From Zygnema cylindricum (Eukaryota > Streptophyta > Zygnematophyceae > Zygnematales > Zygnemataceae): a stretch of 64,000 nt of DNA. The notes beneath the pieces were generated by a model. It ran no database searches, was not told the DNA's origin, and was given only the letters and a program-made list of their open reading frames with translations. A program made the position numbers and the translations under genes. Of this stretch, positions 23,091-35,642 are shown piece after piece. Every line of letters begins with the position of its first letter. The stretch's first letter is position 1. Location: the NCBI GenBank assembly GCA_037447655.1, contig JBBHKE010002973.1, positions 478,322 through 542,321 on the forward strand, given 5' to 3'.

Positions 23091-25597
23091 GTAATAGTGG
23101 TGCTCGTGTGTATTCAGAGTCCCTATAGTAAAGGAGTTGAGCCCAGTTGAATTCGAGTAGTGAGTCTAAGGCAACATCACCTCCTATTCCTGCAGAGGCT
23201 GCAAAGGCAGCAAACAGAAAGCGATCATAGTGGTTTCATCAAAAACCAAATCCTAAGCAGAAGACGAAACATTATAGCAGGGAAAAGATCATGAGGGACC
23301 ACGTCAACAATGTGACAAGGTCAAAAGGGATGAAAGAGATCTCAAGGACAACAACAAAGATCTCTCAACATGCGAAAGCCGGTCACAACTCTGTCATAAG
23401 CACAGAGGAGCAGATCACACCCACATGGTCTAAGAGGACCGAGCTATTAAAGATGATCCTTCAAACATCCTATCAAGATGGGACCTCCATCGAATCATAC
23501 TTCACTCACTAATGTAACCTATTAGACCAAGCAAAGACAACAACCTACTTTTCTCAATGGCCACACAAATTTGTTAGTTAATTCTCTCACTACCAAAGTA
23601 GGTCAAAGATGTCCTCAACTGGTTGGAGGAGAAGAACTCCAAACAGTGGGAGTGGAACGAAGTGGTGGAGGTGCTGCTGGAAATTGAATCCAGCACCACA
23701 AACATGTCTGAAGTCAACGCAATTTCTAATGGCTCAAAGAGTTCACATGCAAGTGGAACAAAAGGAGAAGACAGAGTCAGTGAGTCACAATTGAGAGACA
23801 ATGTCTGGAAGGAGGAGGCTCGCAACAAATACAAAAAGGAGTCTAAATCCATAGAGGTACAAAGCAGCCTACAATCTAGCTTCATACAGGTACAAAGCGG
23901 CCTGCACACAGTCAATGGAGATAGCGAAGGAGATAAGAAAACTGAGCGAGGCCAATCCAAAACTCAACAGGAATCAGCAACAAACGAAGGTAGTTGCGAC
24001 CGAAACTCCATCAAAGTGATCACGACAGATCCGGCAAGAGCCGCTTACCAAGCTAGGGGTGCTGAAACTCGCCAACATGTTGCTAGGGGAGGCAAAAAGG
24101 TCCGAGGCATTGAGGCTAATCAAAGGAGAGCTCCAACCGAGTGAAGCGGGTGCAGTGGAAAGATTTGCATGACAACGGCAGAAAAATCACAACGAAATTG
24201 ATACTAATGGAGAAGAACTTAAGGCATTCCAAACCAAGAACGAAAAAACAAGCAATGAACTATTAGACATAGAGCGAGAAAACAGGTTTCACACTCATGA
24301 CTGACAAACTGCAGAAATTACAAAACACTGCAAGCTATAACAACAGTGAGAGAGACATGGAGAGAGGAGAAACGAGGAGAAACTCACAAAAGAATCGCGA
24401 AGTAATCAACAATTATCTATCAATTCTGAGAGTTGTAGAACGATCCGGTCACTCAAGCTCCACCCCCACAACCGTATTCTAACACGGAATTGAAAGTCTC
24501 AAGCGGATCTGAAGTAAGTGACCTGTCACAAAGAGAGCCATACCAAAGTAGGGAAAAGTCCAAAAGAGGAACAAAAAAGTTCAAAGCAAAAATTAGACAG
24601 ATCATAATTAAGTGCATAGAAGGCAGTCACACGTACGTAGTCAGATCACAAACTGAGAATAGCAGAAAACCCTCATAGGCAAAAGCGTTGAAACTTACTG
24701 ATTTGTTGATCACGAAGTAGCGCGGGGAGCACACAAATAAAACGTGGCCAATAGGCTACATTAACTGATGAGGCCATCAAACACGGGTGCAACATCTACC
24801 ATGGCAGATTTGTCAATCTGCAAACAAGAAACCGACAAAGAGGTTAGAAAACGGATCCAGCCAAAAAGGTAACGCATGGAAGCACATAGAGGGGGAAAGA
24901 CGGAACAAGAAGAGGCAAGGTGCAATTATCAACAAGCATGACAGATGTGACCAAAGATCTAGATGCTGACAAGCTCAAACTCATGATTAAAAGCAACAAC
25001 GAGAGCAAAAAGGAAAGCAACTGAGAAAGGAAGTCGAATCCTCACCAAAGACAAAAATGACAACAAAACGCTCTACAGATCAAACACCACCCTCACCAAC
25101 CGAGAGTTTTGAGTCCACCTCATCACTCGCCATCACAAACCGCATAGGTGGACAGGACCCAAGTGTCAAAGAGTGAAACTGTGTGTGCTCCATTGCCCAC
25201 AGAAATTGCATATCCAAAAGAAGCTTATCTAGATAGTGCCGACTCCAAGTTGATATAAACCCAGATGACTAACCCCTTGACAATCACAAACCCATTATAG
25301 CTTCACCCCTGTGAAATAAGACTTTCTGTGTGCTTAGTTCCACCACAGAATGGAAAGTTAGAATATGAGTTTGACGTGGCAAAGACCGTAAAACGCCAAA
25401 AGTACCTCTTTCGTGATCGCGACGCCTATCGCTGTCGTCCGATCAAAACCAGCTATAATCCTAGACGCTGAAATTCGACGCGCGGTATTTGTTTCGCTAT
25501 CAAAACAAATGCGCTGTAGCCGTTCCGTCCCTCTCTGTTAAACGAATTAATCTACGTGTAACAATATATATATTTATCAAACCCTACATATCGTAAT
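23091..25597 (+). pseudogene. Degenerate gag-like and unassigned interior of LARD-like element
   Basis: Short plus-strand frames (23291-23512, 23623-24144 and others) are rich in Lys, Glu, Ser and Gln. The segment LKMILQTSYQDGTSIESYF, with NLLDQAK in the next stretch, resembles the UBN2/gag region of copia elements. The remainder has no recognisable domain, and stops are frequent. Confidence 0.4.
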
Positions 25598-25842
25598 ATG
25601 AGTCCTACACTTAATGGTTAGAGCTAACACCTACGGCAACCTGGCGGACGGTAGGTACCAAGATCAATTCCTGGGTCTGTCAAGTACCTTTTGGTAAATC
25701 TACCTAATCCACCCCTGTCTTCTCTAGTGAGTTTAGGCAGCCATGGCTCTAGCTCCCTATCAAGCCTTCAGTGACTACAACAAGTGTTGGGGCTTGGAGA
25801 AGAGAGTCAGGGACAGACTGCCTTTGCTCTTTTTCTATAATG
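25598..25842 (+). mobile_element. tRNA-derived SINE
   Basis: An A-box-like segment (ATGGTTAGAGCTAAC) and a B-box-like segment (AGATCAATTCCTGG) occur at tRNA-like spacing. They are followed by a body containing AGGCAGCCATGG and TTCAGTGACTACAACAAG, and a T-rich 3' end. The same body, inverted, lies in each LTR of the copia tandem at 47644-59476, which supports a dispersed SINE family. Confidence 0.7.
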
Positions 25843-28096
25843 ACCTAGAAAATACTGAAATATCAACAAAGAGGACAAAGGTGTTACAAAAAGATGGAAA
25901 GAGGTGTTATAATTTCCCAAAATAGAAACTAACACACCATGGATAGAAGTGTTGGCGTTACATGAAACTGGAACTAACACAAAGAAATTCAAATTAGAGG
26001 CTGACACTCAAAGATGTAGATCTAAGGCAACCACCGAAAAAAGAAAATCTGAACTGAATTCGAACGTTGTCAACTCAAGGACAAACAAACTTAGACAGTT
26101 GAGCAAGGCAAAAGAGGGGACACGTGGGAACTTACAATCAAAGAAATTGAGCGAAGAGGAGCGAAGAAGAGGGCAAAATGCTGGAGCATTCAAATCCTCT
26201 GCCGAGACCTCCAGCAAGGAAGACATTGCACGACTTCAAGTTAACGAAAACAATGGGTAATCTGCGAACAAAAGAGGAGAAAATGAAGATTCAGATTTTG
26301 TCATTACAAAACCAAAGGAGTAAAGACATTTGCAGCAAAAGAACGATCTTGAGCAAAAGAAAATTCATCAAACCTCCAAAAGGTGACACTAACCCTCAGA
26401 ACTCTTTTAGGCATCGCTGCAGAAAAAAAATGTTAGCAGCAAACATAAAATTTTGCCGGTACTCACCAAAATGGAGCCAAGAATCCGACGATAGTGGGAG
26501 TACAATTCGTGTCGACCTCCTAGACCGAGTCCAAACCATCGGAAATTGAGGCCAAATGTGCACAAGGAAACAAGACGTGAGAAATTCAGGCCAATAAAAT
26601 TCGAAGGACCTACAAGGAGGTGTTGCTAACCCAAAAGAGCAATACATTAAGTAGTGGAAAATTTCAAGGGAGGAAGAAAGGAGATTCACCAGAAATTGGA
26701 AGGACGATTAACCTTGCCAAATCTCCATCCTCAAGCATTCGGGCAAGGGCCAATGTTCAGCCGGTCATGGAGCCCATGGAAAGGCACCTGCAAAGACAGA
26801 TCAGATCACAGCGGAAGGCGTGAGTGGGTCAGAAAAACTTCTCAAAGGAAAACTAACATCAATTTGTGAAGTGGAATTATCTAGGAAGAAACTAATTGCA
26901 GGTGCAGCAACAGCAAGAGAAAGCACGATCTCATTTCAGGCAGCAGCCAAAGGAGAAACAGAGATCAGAAGCTTAACATTTCAACCCCATTAAGAAGCAA
27001 GAACGCAAATCTTACCTTAAAAATCTGCGAGACTAGTAGGGGGAAGTTTCATGCCTCCACCAAAAGAAAACCTTCATATAGAGTGCGCTGCAGAGGCATG
27101 GATGGGAAAAAAAAAGGGTAGGAATTCTAAAACCCTAAATCCCTTAGCAAACTCATAATTCAAGGATTAAATAGGGAAAAGGATTTGGCAGACAGCTAAG
27201 AGGGAAAAGGAATCCTAAGTCAGGAAAATACTTTGATTCATGGTAGTCTAAGGGATAAAGGGAGTCTAAACTATAACATCCTACAATATGAATGGAAAGA
27301 AAAGGACTTAGAAGAATTTAGAGGAGAAAAATTCAAAAAAGCAAAGGGGAAACCTAAAAGTACTAATATGTTAGTGCGCCTCCCACTATATGGATGCGAC
27401 AACTACGAGGTACACGTACCTTTGTGAGTGAGCGACGATGGCGCAAACCAAGAGAATCGTCGCACAATTCGAGCGATGTAATCGCAACCACAAGTTTGTG
27501 CATCGAATGATCAAAATTGTTCGAGCGACGACAATTTCATCACGCGACGCTCCACGAACGAAAATTATGATCTCCTACTTCAAGCAACATCATCGCGACC
27601 ACAAATTTATATATCAAAGGATATAAATTGGTCGAGCAACAACAATTTGATCACGCGACACTTTAAAACATTGAAATAGGTTCACTACGCGACAATGAAA
27701 TCGACGGTTCAGGATCACTAAGGATTACTCAAATTTTTGATTTAGAGGATCGCACGAACGTAAGGGATTTCACAACATGTATTTCGATTGAAAAGTCAGT
27801 AACAAAGGACGAGGTTGCCAGTGGTGCAATTCCTTTGTACGGCAATCAAATCTCCATGGTCCACGTACGAACAACCTGGATTCGAAAGACCATTGGTGGT
27901 CCCAACAGACAAAAATGTTACGTGAAACAAAATCTGCGAAGTACTAACGAAATCGCACATTTTTGTTGATTTAGCAGAGTACAAAATGTACAGATGTAAG
28001 TGCGCAGGTACAGTACCACTGAAGCGCCAACAAGCAATTAACGATTTGATGAAAATCAAAGAGCGCGGCAAATATCAACACGAGCTCGAATGGGAG
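25843..28096. other. Interior of LARD-like element, no coding capacity recognised
   Basis: Lys/Arg-rich short frames without domains. A degraded repeat of about 110-120 bp rich in GAGCGACGA/CATCGCGACCACAA motifs lies at 27430-27660. Confidence 0.4.
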
Positions 28097-28746
28097 TGTT
28101 AATTTTAGACGATCTCGGCCGATATTATGTACTGAAATTGGATCGCCGATATTGTACGGACGGCAGGATTGAATCGTACGAAATCGAGGGACGATTCCAT
28201 GACATATAGTTTATTGCAAATCTGACGCAACTTTGGGCGCGGCCACCGACGATTGACCTTGCATATTTTGGCATGTAGTTATAACACCACACAAGTGCAC
28301 ATTCATTATTGGATAGGAGTGCACACATGTTCAAATAGAGATCATTGCAAAGGTAGAGATCCATCTCTTTCACACATCATATTACAAGATAGCAAGTTGT
28401 TATACAAACACATTATATAAAGATATCACAGAGATCATCACGGATCACAATGATTAGACATTTAATCATAGGATGAGAATTTAGCTTTATTAGTTAGAGG
28501 AATGTCCTTGAGACAATAGTGATTCATACTTTATAATTCCATTTAAAAGCTGCCTAAACCTGCCTTACTATTGTCTACATCTATTACTTCTCCCAACTCT
28601 AAACTCTTGTGAGGCACAAAAGGACACCCCTTCCCTGTGTATGTTCTAGTTTTATCTACCCTAACCCATGCCCTTCCCTATGTATGTTTTAGCTTTATCT
28701 ACCCTAACCCTCGGCCAAGGGCTGGGGTGAGCACCTAAAACTAACA
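28097..28746 (+). repeat. 3' LTR of nested LARD-like element
   Basis: 650 bp, starts TGTTAATTTTAGACG, ends CTAAAACTAACA. It is moderately diverged from the 5' LTR, with a short internal duplication of the CCCTTCCC..TGTATGTT segment near 28627-28690. Confidence 0.85.
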
Positions 28747-29753
28747 GCTTTAGCCCACATAAAGACTTCCAAAGTCTCCACATTATACCGGGTTGATAAG
28801 TCACCCCCTTGGAAACTTTCATATACACCTTGAAAAGCGTCTCCACATCCATTTGATGGATATGTTTTTTACCAGCTGCAGCCAAGGCCATAATCATTCT
28901 CAAATAATCAAACTTAACAAGGGAGCATATGTTTTAGAATAATCAACCCCCTCTCGCTCTTGAAACCCTTTATTCACCAATCGCGCCCTATGTTTGATCA
29001 CCACAACAGATGCACCTTTCTTTGTCTTAAACAACCATTTGGCGTCAATAGCTTTTTTACCCGATGGTAATTCTACCTCTTCAAAAGTCAGATTGTCAAC
29101 CACTGACTTATATTCCTTTTCCCTAGCGGCCTTCCACTTAGTTTCCCACTCACCCGAATTTTGAGCCTCTGAATAAGATTGAGGATCTCCGGAACCAAAA
29201 ATTGTGTCATTCACTAGTTGTTATAAGAGGAAATTATCCTCTTTAGCCTCAAAAATAAAGTTATTGGAGTTTGAAACGTTTCCACCAACCCGTTGATAAG
29301 GTAATCTTGCAGGTTTCTTCCCCTTTGTCTCACGGGTACTTCGGTGAACCACAATCACATCTTCCTCCTTGTCATTTTCCTCACTCACTTACAGTAAGCT
29401 ACTTTTTGATTTTAAGGTGGGCTTACCGCTACTTTTTTATTTTAAGATGGGCTGACTTCTTTTTCACGACCGAAGACTCAAAGTCCCATCACTCCGGACG
29501 TTGGAATGTGATTTTGGAGTTGTACCCAATCGATCGAATTTCACTTTGGAAAGAGAAACTTCTTCCTCAATAGAATCCGATTCGTACAAATCTGAAGTCT
29601 TTTCCACTTCATGTTTTTCCTCAACATCTAATTCTTTTGATACTTTTTCGGCCGATTCCATTCCAAATTTAAAATCGTTGTGGAAATTGACATTCCTATA
29701 TTCAACCACTACTCTCTTCCACGAATCATACACATGGTACGAGTTTCCTTTGG
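28747..29753 (-). pseudogene. copia-II integrase C-terminus and RT N-terminal part
   Basis: RT motifs KKAIDAKWLFKTKKGA, HRARLVNKGFQEREG and HQMDVETLF lead to LWKSLCGLK, cut at 28747. To the right is the integrase tail (SYHVYDSWKRVVVEYRNVNF). A short tandem duplication (CTACTTTTTGATTTTAAGGTGGGCT-like) sits at about 29397-29455. The frames are interrupted. Confidence 0.82.
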
Positions 29754-31836
29754 TGTAAGGATTATTGGGAGAATCGGCAGATCAGCCGAAATCCTGTTTT
29801 GGTTTGATGTGGAGAATCGGTCATCTTTGGATTTGTTGACGTTTTGGTTCGCGTGGCGCAATTCGATTTTGAGTATGGTTTCACGTTTTCCATCGGAGCC
29901 TTTGGTGCGTTCAATGTACAGCGGCTCAATACCAGCCGGTACATAGATTATTTATGTATCATGGTTCAGTTTGGTTTCGTCTGTTTTGTATTGTCTTGAA
30001 TGGTGACTATGATATTTATTGCGCTGTACATGTCTAGTTCGTTTTAATGCACGTAACTTTGTTTTGGCACTTGAATTTCATATTAGACGCATCTCCGCTT
30101 GTGGACTTTAGCACCCTCGTCTGTTTTCAGTTAGTGGAGTAAGTGGTTGTTGTTGTCCTAAGCCTATTTCAGCCATGGATTACTCACGGAAGACACCCAC
30201 AGACTACCCCAAAACAGCTGTGTTTCAGACAGCACAGATTATTCCACAGTAAACAAAATCACCTCAAATTGCAGCAATATGCATTATACTATAAACACAG
30301 TAAAATCTTAAAGTTACAGCCAAATCCACCAAGGAATCTAGAAGATATAAGCTCTAGAGTTTCCCAAAAATAGCTGACAGCTTATCAAACTAACCAAGTA
30401 AACTTCTCACAGAATTCTATAGAAACAACAGAACAGAATGAAACTACAGATATATATAGTTACTATATCATAGAATATCTACACAAACATATCAAGATAT
30501 CAATCAGAGTGATCACAATGATAGGTCAAAGATGCAAAAAAACAGTATGCCATTACTTTGATAAACTCAGCCGATGATAAAATAAACTGAGTCCTTCAAG
30601 TTTATACTCACAAAGTTATCTATTGAGCCCTAAACTAATAAAATAGCTACACGTGTAATTAATTACTGTACTCAAATAAAGACAATGTACGTCAACGGTA
30701 CATCTACTGTACCGGAGGTACGTCCAAACCTTAATTATGACTTTTATCTAATTTCACAATTGCAACACTAAAAAGTAATTCGCTACATACAAATTAATGT
30801 TATTTCAGATATTTACAAATAGGATCCGTACATAAATTGTGTCACTTGCTTATTCAGCAATTTGCTAATCTGTCCAAGCGTCCGTACAAGTTAGCTCCGA
30901 GTTCGCGGATCTCCGTTAGATGTAAAGTAAATCTTCGCCGTGGACGACACGCGTCCAAATCACTATCCCAATGTGGTCCCATTTTGAATCGAGTCCGTCG
31001 ACTCAATTCGTATCCGCCGTTCATTCTTTGTCGTGTACTTTAGGATAAATCATATACGTCCAGCCGACTGTTCCTGTGCGGTACGAAGCACTTGAGTGCG
31101 TACGGCATGTTTCGTCACTTGTGGTCCCGAGCGAATCTCGTCTGTCCACACAATTCGAATTAACGTTCCATACTGATTTTGTACACTATATTTTCTGAAT
31201 GTCCTGTCCAAACTTCGTCCGTCTAATTCTACGAATCTGCTCGTTCGATATTCGACACGTGTATGTGAGTGTCGGCCCCATTCCAAAATACCAACAAAGT
31301 CCTCATATGCCGACGCGTGTCCCTGTAGAAGTACGGTACACTCTTTTATCCTTATACTACTGTAACACTATAAGGGGTTAGTACTGAAGTGTTTATACTA
31401 AAAAATATTCTAAGTACTAATCCCTCTCTCACTGACCCATTTACTGAGTACTAAATCTTTCTAATCACAACAGTCATGAGCTGTCGGTGTTAAGAAAGTA
31501 TATATTAGCGTGTGTTACTATTAGTTTAGTATGCAGTCTAGTGAGATGCATCATGTGTTTGAGAGAGAAACATTAAAGTGTTAAGAGAGATACATTAAAA
31601 TGTAAAGAGTAAAGAACTAAGGAAGGAGGAAGAGTAAGACTTAAGATGTATGTTACAGTGAGTAAGGAGTAAAGATGGAGAGAGATTGTTATCAAGAGAG
31701 CTTCGGCTTAATATATTGATATTTGGCCGACATAATTTCTTGTGAGCTGTAAGAATATGTGTTTATTTCAGCTTCCACTGTGATATTTGATTTCACTGTG
31801 TGACCATATCAGTGAGCACTTTATCGATTCTTAACA
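29754..31836 (+). mobile_element. 2083-bp LTR-like insertion, probable solo LTR
   Basis: It begins TGTAAGGATT and ends GATTCTTAACA, with TTTGG on both sides (29749-29753 and 31837-31841), and it splits the copia-II integrase at TKGN. No coding domain was found. The right third carries an R-like block (GAGCTTCGGCTTAATATATTG, TTGGCCGAC) similar in style to other LTRs here, so a long solo LTR is the best call. A sub-block 31488-31836 has perfect 9-bp inverted ends (TGTTAAGAA/TTCTTAACA). Confidence 0.7.
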
Positions 31837-31841
31837 TTTGG

Positions 31842-33345
31842 TGCTATACTCCACAAAGATTCCTATCTAACTCCTTGCAATAAATTTCCTCGTCCTTTGC
31901 ATATTTTCAACATAGACGGTTGCCTTGCAAACCCGAATGCGTAAGTGCCAGACGGACGGCACAATCCCACTCCCAAACTCATCCGGAGTCCTATGACCCT
32001 TAAATGAAATCAACCGCCGGTTGCAAATGTAATTGGCGGTGAGAATGGCATCTCCCCACAATAAGATGTTCAGCCCACCACTAATCATGGCACGAACCAT
32101 CTCTTGGAGAGTCCAATTCTTTCTCCCCGCAATTCTGTTTCGATTCGGGGGAATAAAGAGCCATAAACTAGTGCCTTATCCCCCTCTCCTACCAAAACTC
32201 CTTGAAAGCCACAATTCACCTCCGTTATCCAGCCTCATCGCTTTCAATTTTTGATCCAATTGACGCTCGGCCATCAACACCCATTCTTGAAACTTTTCAA
32301 AAGCAATCCATTTATGCATCAACAAGTACACCCAAGATTTTTCATGAGTAGTCATCAACAATGACAAAGATACATTGATGACCACCCAAAGACCTCGGCT
32401 TAACATGGTCACAAAGATCCATATGAATAAGTTCTAATGGATTTCTAGCCCAATATTTCGCATCTTTAACCAGATGTGGCTTGCGGATTTTCTTCATTGT
32501 ACTACATTCACCACATCCAACTTCTCTCCGGTTGTGAGTTCCATTCTTCAAACCGAAGAATGCCAAATCATCTGCTTAAGGTTCTCCTCCGAGGTATGAC
32601 ACATACAATGATGCCATAGACTGAGGTTACTTTTTTGGAGCAAAAAATGATAGGGCGAAGGCACGGCCTGACCCTTAATATCCGGTATTCTCCAAATTAA
32701 CCAACTACGCATGCTATCCAACATGAATGCAGAAGCATTATGTGTCCACCTGTGTCCCTTCAAAATTCTCCACTACAATGCTAATATCCGATTTTGAAAC
32801 CACTTGATCCCCGACTTTCTGAATGTGTGGTACACTAACAAGATTCACGGCTCCATTCGAAATGTAGAGATGGTTATAAAACCTCGTTGAATTCACTCTC
32901 TCATTTCCGAACTCATCTTGAACTGGTAATACCAACCGAACGGTTCCGACTGTATCAACAGAAATCACATGGCCACTAGCAACCTTAACTTTCTTTGGAA
33001 CTGTCAACCTGGTCAACTCTTCAAAGAGTGTATTATCCGTACAAACATGATGAGTTACACCGGAGTCAATAATTCACTCCTTGGTAGCACTCTCATCAAC
33101 AACAGAATCCAAATCGATGTCAAGAGAAATCGAGAAATTTTGAAATTCGTCTCTAGGCTTGTCACCAAACTCTGTGTAATATCCTTAACTTCCTCCAAAA
33201 CCAGGTCAACGACCTCAACCTCCACCACGGAAACGGCCATGATCACCTCTAATACCTCTTTTACCAAACCTCCATCACCTCGATCATAATAGTGCGTACT
33301 TACATGCCCCCAACGCTCACAAGTGTAACAACAAGTGTAACATTG
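31842..33345 (-). pseudogene. copia-II zinc knuckle, protease and integrase core
   Basis: A gag zinc-knuckle remnant (CERWGH) lies near 33315. Protease-associated sequence (HHVCTDNTLFEE, HVISVDTVGTVRL) is at 32740-33060, the pre-integrase segment (LSLWHHCMCHTSEE) near 32600, and integrase parts (IVDDYS; MVRAMISGGLNILLWGDAIL) at 31870-32400. Frameshifts and stops are present. The gag N-terminus and 5' LTR are absent to the right. Confidence 0.82.
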
Positions 33346-34130
33346 TTGTTAGGTGATAACCACTTTTTATCCGCATGTCTACCATTTTCCTATTTGGCAA
33401 TCTTTAAGAAAAGGCGGGTATCATAGTGTATGACAGGGTTTTTCCCAGTCAAATTATAGGTTGTCATTCTATATTTAAGTGTGTTGTCAATTTAGCCAAT
33501 GGTACAACACTGTATTGTTACCTTTTTAATTCAAAATTCAACATCTTTGTTGCTTCGATTTACACTAAAAAAAGCCTACAAAGCTCGTCCTTCCTATTGA
33601 TCTCAAAAGATAAAAAAAAGCGATTGATTCAATTTTTTTATTGATAACGATGATATAAAAGGATCGATAATCACACAGCCTACAATACTTCACTTAGCAA
33701 AAGCATTAAAAGGTAGAAAACACCCACTCATCACCACGTCACACATTTGCCAATAGACAAATATATTACTCCAAAGCTTTTCCTTTACAAGCTCTCATCG
33801 TAATTCTTTCACACAAGATTGAAATTAAAATTACTAAAATTAATGAAGGATCTTACAATAAAATCAGATTGCAAATAACAACGGAAGCATTGAAAAAATA
33901 TCACAAGAGAGAGAGCATTCCATGGAAGCCAATATATTCCATAAAAAATTTCTTCATAAAGATTAACTCTCCCTCTCCCTCTAAGCTTCAATATAAAGTA
34001 CACCCCGAATCATAATTAGAGTTATGTACTCTAATTACATTACCCTAAATTTCGACTGTATCACCTTAAATAGAGTACATAATTATAAATTTTTATTTAC
34101 AATATTTACAATACCCTGGAATTAGCGTTA
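33346..34130. other. Unassigned, possible LTR remnant
   Basis: AT-rich. The part at 33740-33790 (TTGCCAATAGACAAATATAT, CCAAAGCTTTTCC) weakly resembles 20870-20905 in the copia-II 3' LTR and could be the decayed 5' LTR, but similarity by eye is low. Confidence 0.3.
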
Positions 34131-34334
34131 GTAATTCTAATATAGGTTCTTTTTAAATATTGTGGAGTACGGTCGATGTTTCACCGTGCAAAATTGTACT
34201 TTTACAAGTAAAAAGGTACAAAGAATGATTAAATAGAATCGCGCTCGCACGTGAAATCGCACTAATAAACCGACTAAATTTCATCGAGAAAAATCGGTTC
34301 GCATATCTCCGTTCATCAATAGGATTGTCCTCTA
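34130..34334. repeat. Fragment of foldback/MITE family 1
   Basis: AATATTGTGGAGTACGGTCG and the following ACTTTTACAAGTAAAAAGGT, GATTAAATAGAATCGCGC match the right arm of the foldback element near 8255-8340. The gypsy element at 34335 inserted at its edge. Confidence 0.6.
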
Positions 34335-35014
34335 TGTCGTGCATGAGAGATTAAAAAGAGCGAACATACATCCCAACCAGCAAAGTCATGCTCCAAACAT
34401 ATATACAAACGAAAATGAATGAGATGGTCAAAATGTATATACGATATGCAAAAGAATAAAGGTGAAGATGGCGAAAGAATAAAAAGGGAAGAATACTCCC
34501 TTAGCAATAAGTGAATCCTATAATTCCGCAAAATAAATAATTCCAACCAAAAACAAGGAAAACTCAAAATTCAGCCAAAATTCACCCTTCCATTCCCAAC
34601 CGAAAATACAAACAACACAAAACAAACACCCAAACCGTCTAGCTGTCCGTTGGAAGGGCAGCCGGATCCGGATGCTTCTCCACACGAACTCCAATCCACC
34701 ACTTCCCAAAAATGACACAAGTTGGAGGGAAACCTTCCGGACTTGGCTTTGAGCCGCGTGGATTAAAAGCGTGGGCAGAATTACAAAGGAGAATGTACGT
34801 AAACTATCTAGCCTCTACAGCTAGCTAGCAAAAGAAAGGAGAAAACTTGAGCAATCGGTGAGAGAGAGAGCAAGAGAAAGCTCCGCCGCCAAGAGAAAAT
34901 TCTTGTCCAAAAGCTAGAAATTCTAAGTCTGAAAATAGACTAAGTATTAGCTACGCTACGCCTACGCAAACCCTAACCTAAGTCTAGGCTAGTTCACATG
35001 AAAGAACTACTTAG

Positions 35015-35041
35015 AATGTTGGCCAATAGGCGGCCAACATT
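35015..35041. promoter_or_regulatory. Conserved LTR hairpin with CCAAT loop
   Basis: AATGTTGGCC and GGCCAACATT pair around AATAGGC. It is conserved in all three LTR copies (11039-11065, here, 44902-44928). Confidence 0.55.
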
Positions 35042-35416
35042 GTCTGCCGCACGTTCCGCATAATCCACTGTGCGAGGGTAAAAACCCTCCCTAACTACAT
35101 GTATGCGCGAACCTACATGGGTTCGCGACTTAAATAAACATATGAATCAACGCGTCGCCCGGAAATCGCAATACGCCTCCAAACGATACTTCACGTCGAT
35201 ACTCCCCAAATCGCGTGCGTATGCACGAAACGAAACATATCGCACGAAATATATGGTATCGCACGAAATACTTGAAAAATGTGTACCTGCACACAAACCG
35301 ACATGGTACCACGCACGAAATTAGTATGTGTTCTATTAGACGTGTACGCGAATAGCGTACACATCAAACATAAATAAATCGCGGTCGCACGTGCGACCGA
35401 AAATCATACACGCACG

Positions 35417-35642
35417 CTAAAATATCGTGCGTGCGAGAATGATATCGTGCGCGTGTGAATGAAATCACGCGCACGCCGAATATCGCGAACGCGTGCACGA
35501 TATCGTGCGCGTGGACACAATATCGCGTGTGCGTGCACCGTATCGTGCACGCATGCAGAATATCGCGCGTGCGAGCACAATATTGTGCGTGCGTGCGCGA
35601 TATCGTGTACGCATACAAAATATTGTGCGCGCATGCGTCCGA
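35417..35642. repeat. 20-bp CpG-rich tandem array in 3' LTR
   Basis: About eleven units in strict 20-bp register, for example CGATATCGTGCGCGTGGACA, CAATATCGCGTGTGCGTGCA and GAATATCGCGCGTGCGAGCA. Most units are near-palindromic and hold two to four CpG. The array lies at the U3 start of the LTR. Open frames across it are artefacts. Confidence 0.9.

Larger units (their letters stand above)
22390..28746 (+). mobile_element. Non-autonomous LTR retrotransposon (LARD-like) nested in copia-II
   Basis: LTRs at 22390-23075 and 28097-28746 share TGTT...ACGATCT starts and CCTAAAACTAACA ends. The 5' LTR is followed by GGTTATGGGCCCACT, complementary to the middle of plant initiator tRNA-Met. A purine tract (GAATGGGAG) precedes the 3' LTR. 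The 5-kb interior has only short frames; one near 23410-23560 (LKMILQTSYQDGTSIESYF) resembles a copia gag core, and no RT or integrase is visible. A clean target duplication is not seen (GATCC against GCTTT). Confidence 0.8.
20734..33345 (-). mobile_element. Ty1/copia element (copia-II), minus strand, split by two insertions
   Basis: Three blocks of copia coding sequence in reverse order belong to one element: 31842-33345 (zinc knuckle, protease, integrase), 28747-29753 (integrase end, RT start) and 21230-22389 (RT end, RNase H). The RT reading breaks at 28747 just after GLK and resumes at 22389 with the matching next segment; the integrase breaks at 31842 and resumes at 29753 across a TTTGG duplication. 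The 3' LTR is at 20734-21221. The 5' end (gag and 5' LTR) is missing or unrecognisably diverged. Confidence 0.82.

Noticed and set aside
25598-25690. A functional tRNA gene
   Set aside because: The A- and B-box-like parts are present but the arms do not pair into a cloverleaf, and the unit continues into a SINE body.
31837-31862. TTTGGTGCTATACTCC as a primer-binding site after the LTR-like block
   Set aside because: It is the target duplication plus copia-II integrase coding sequence, as the reading on the minus strand shows.
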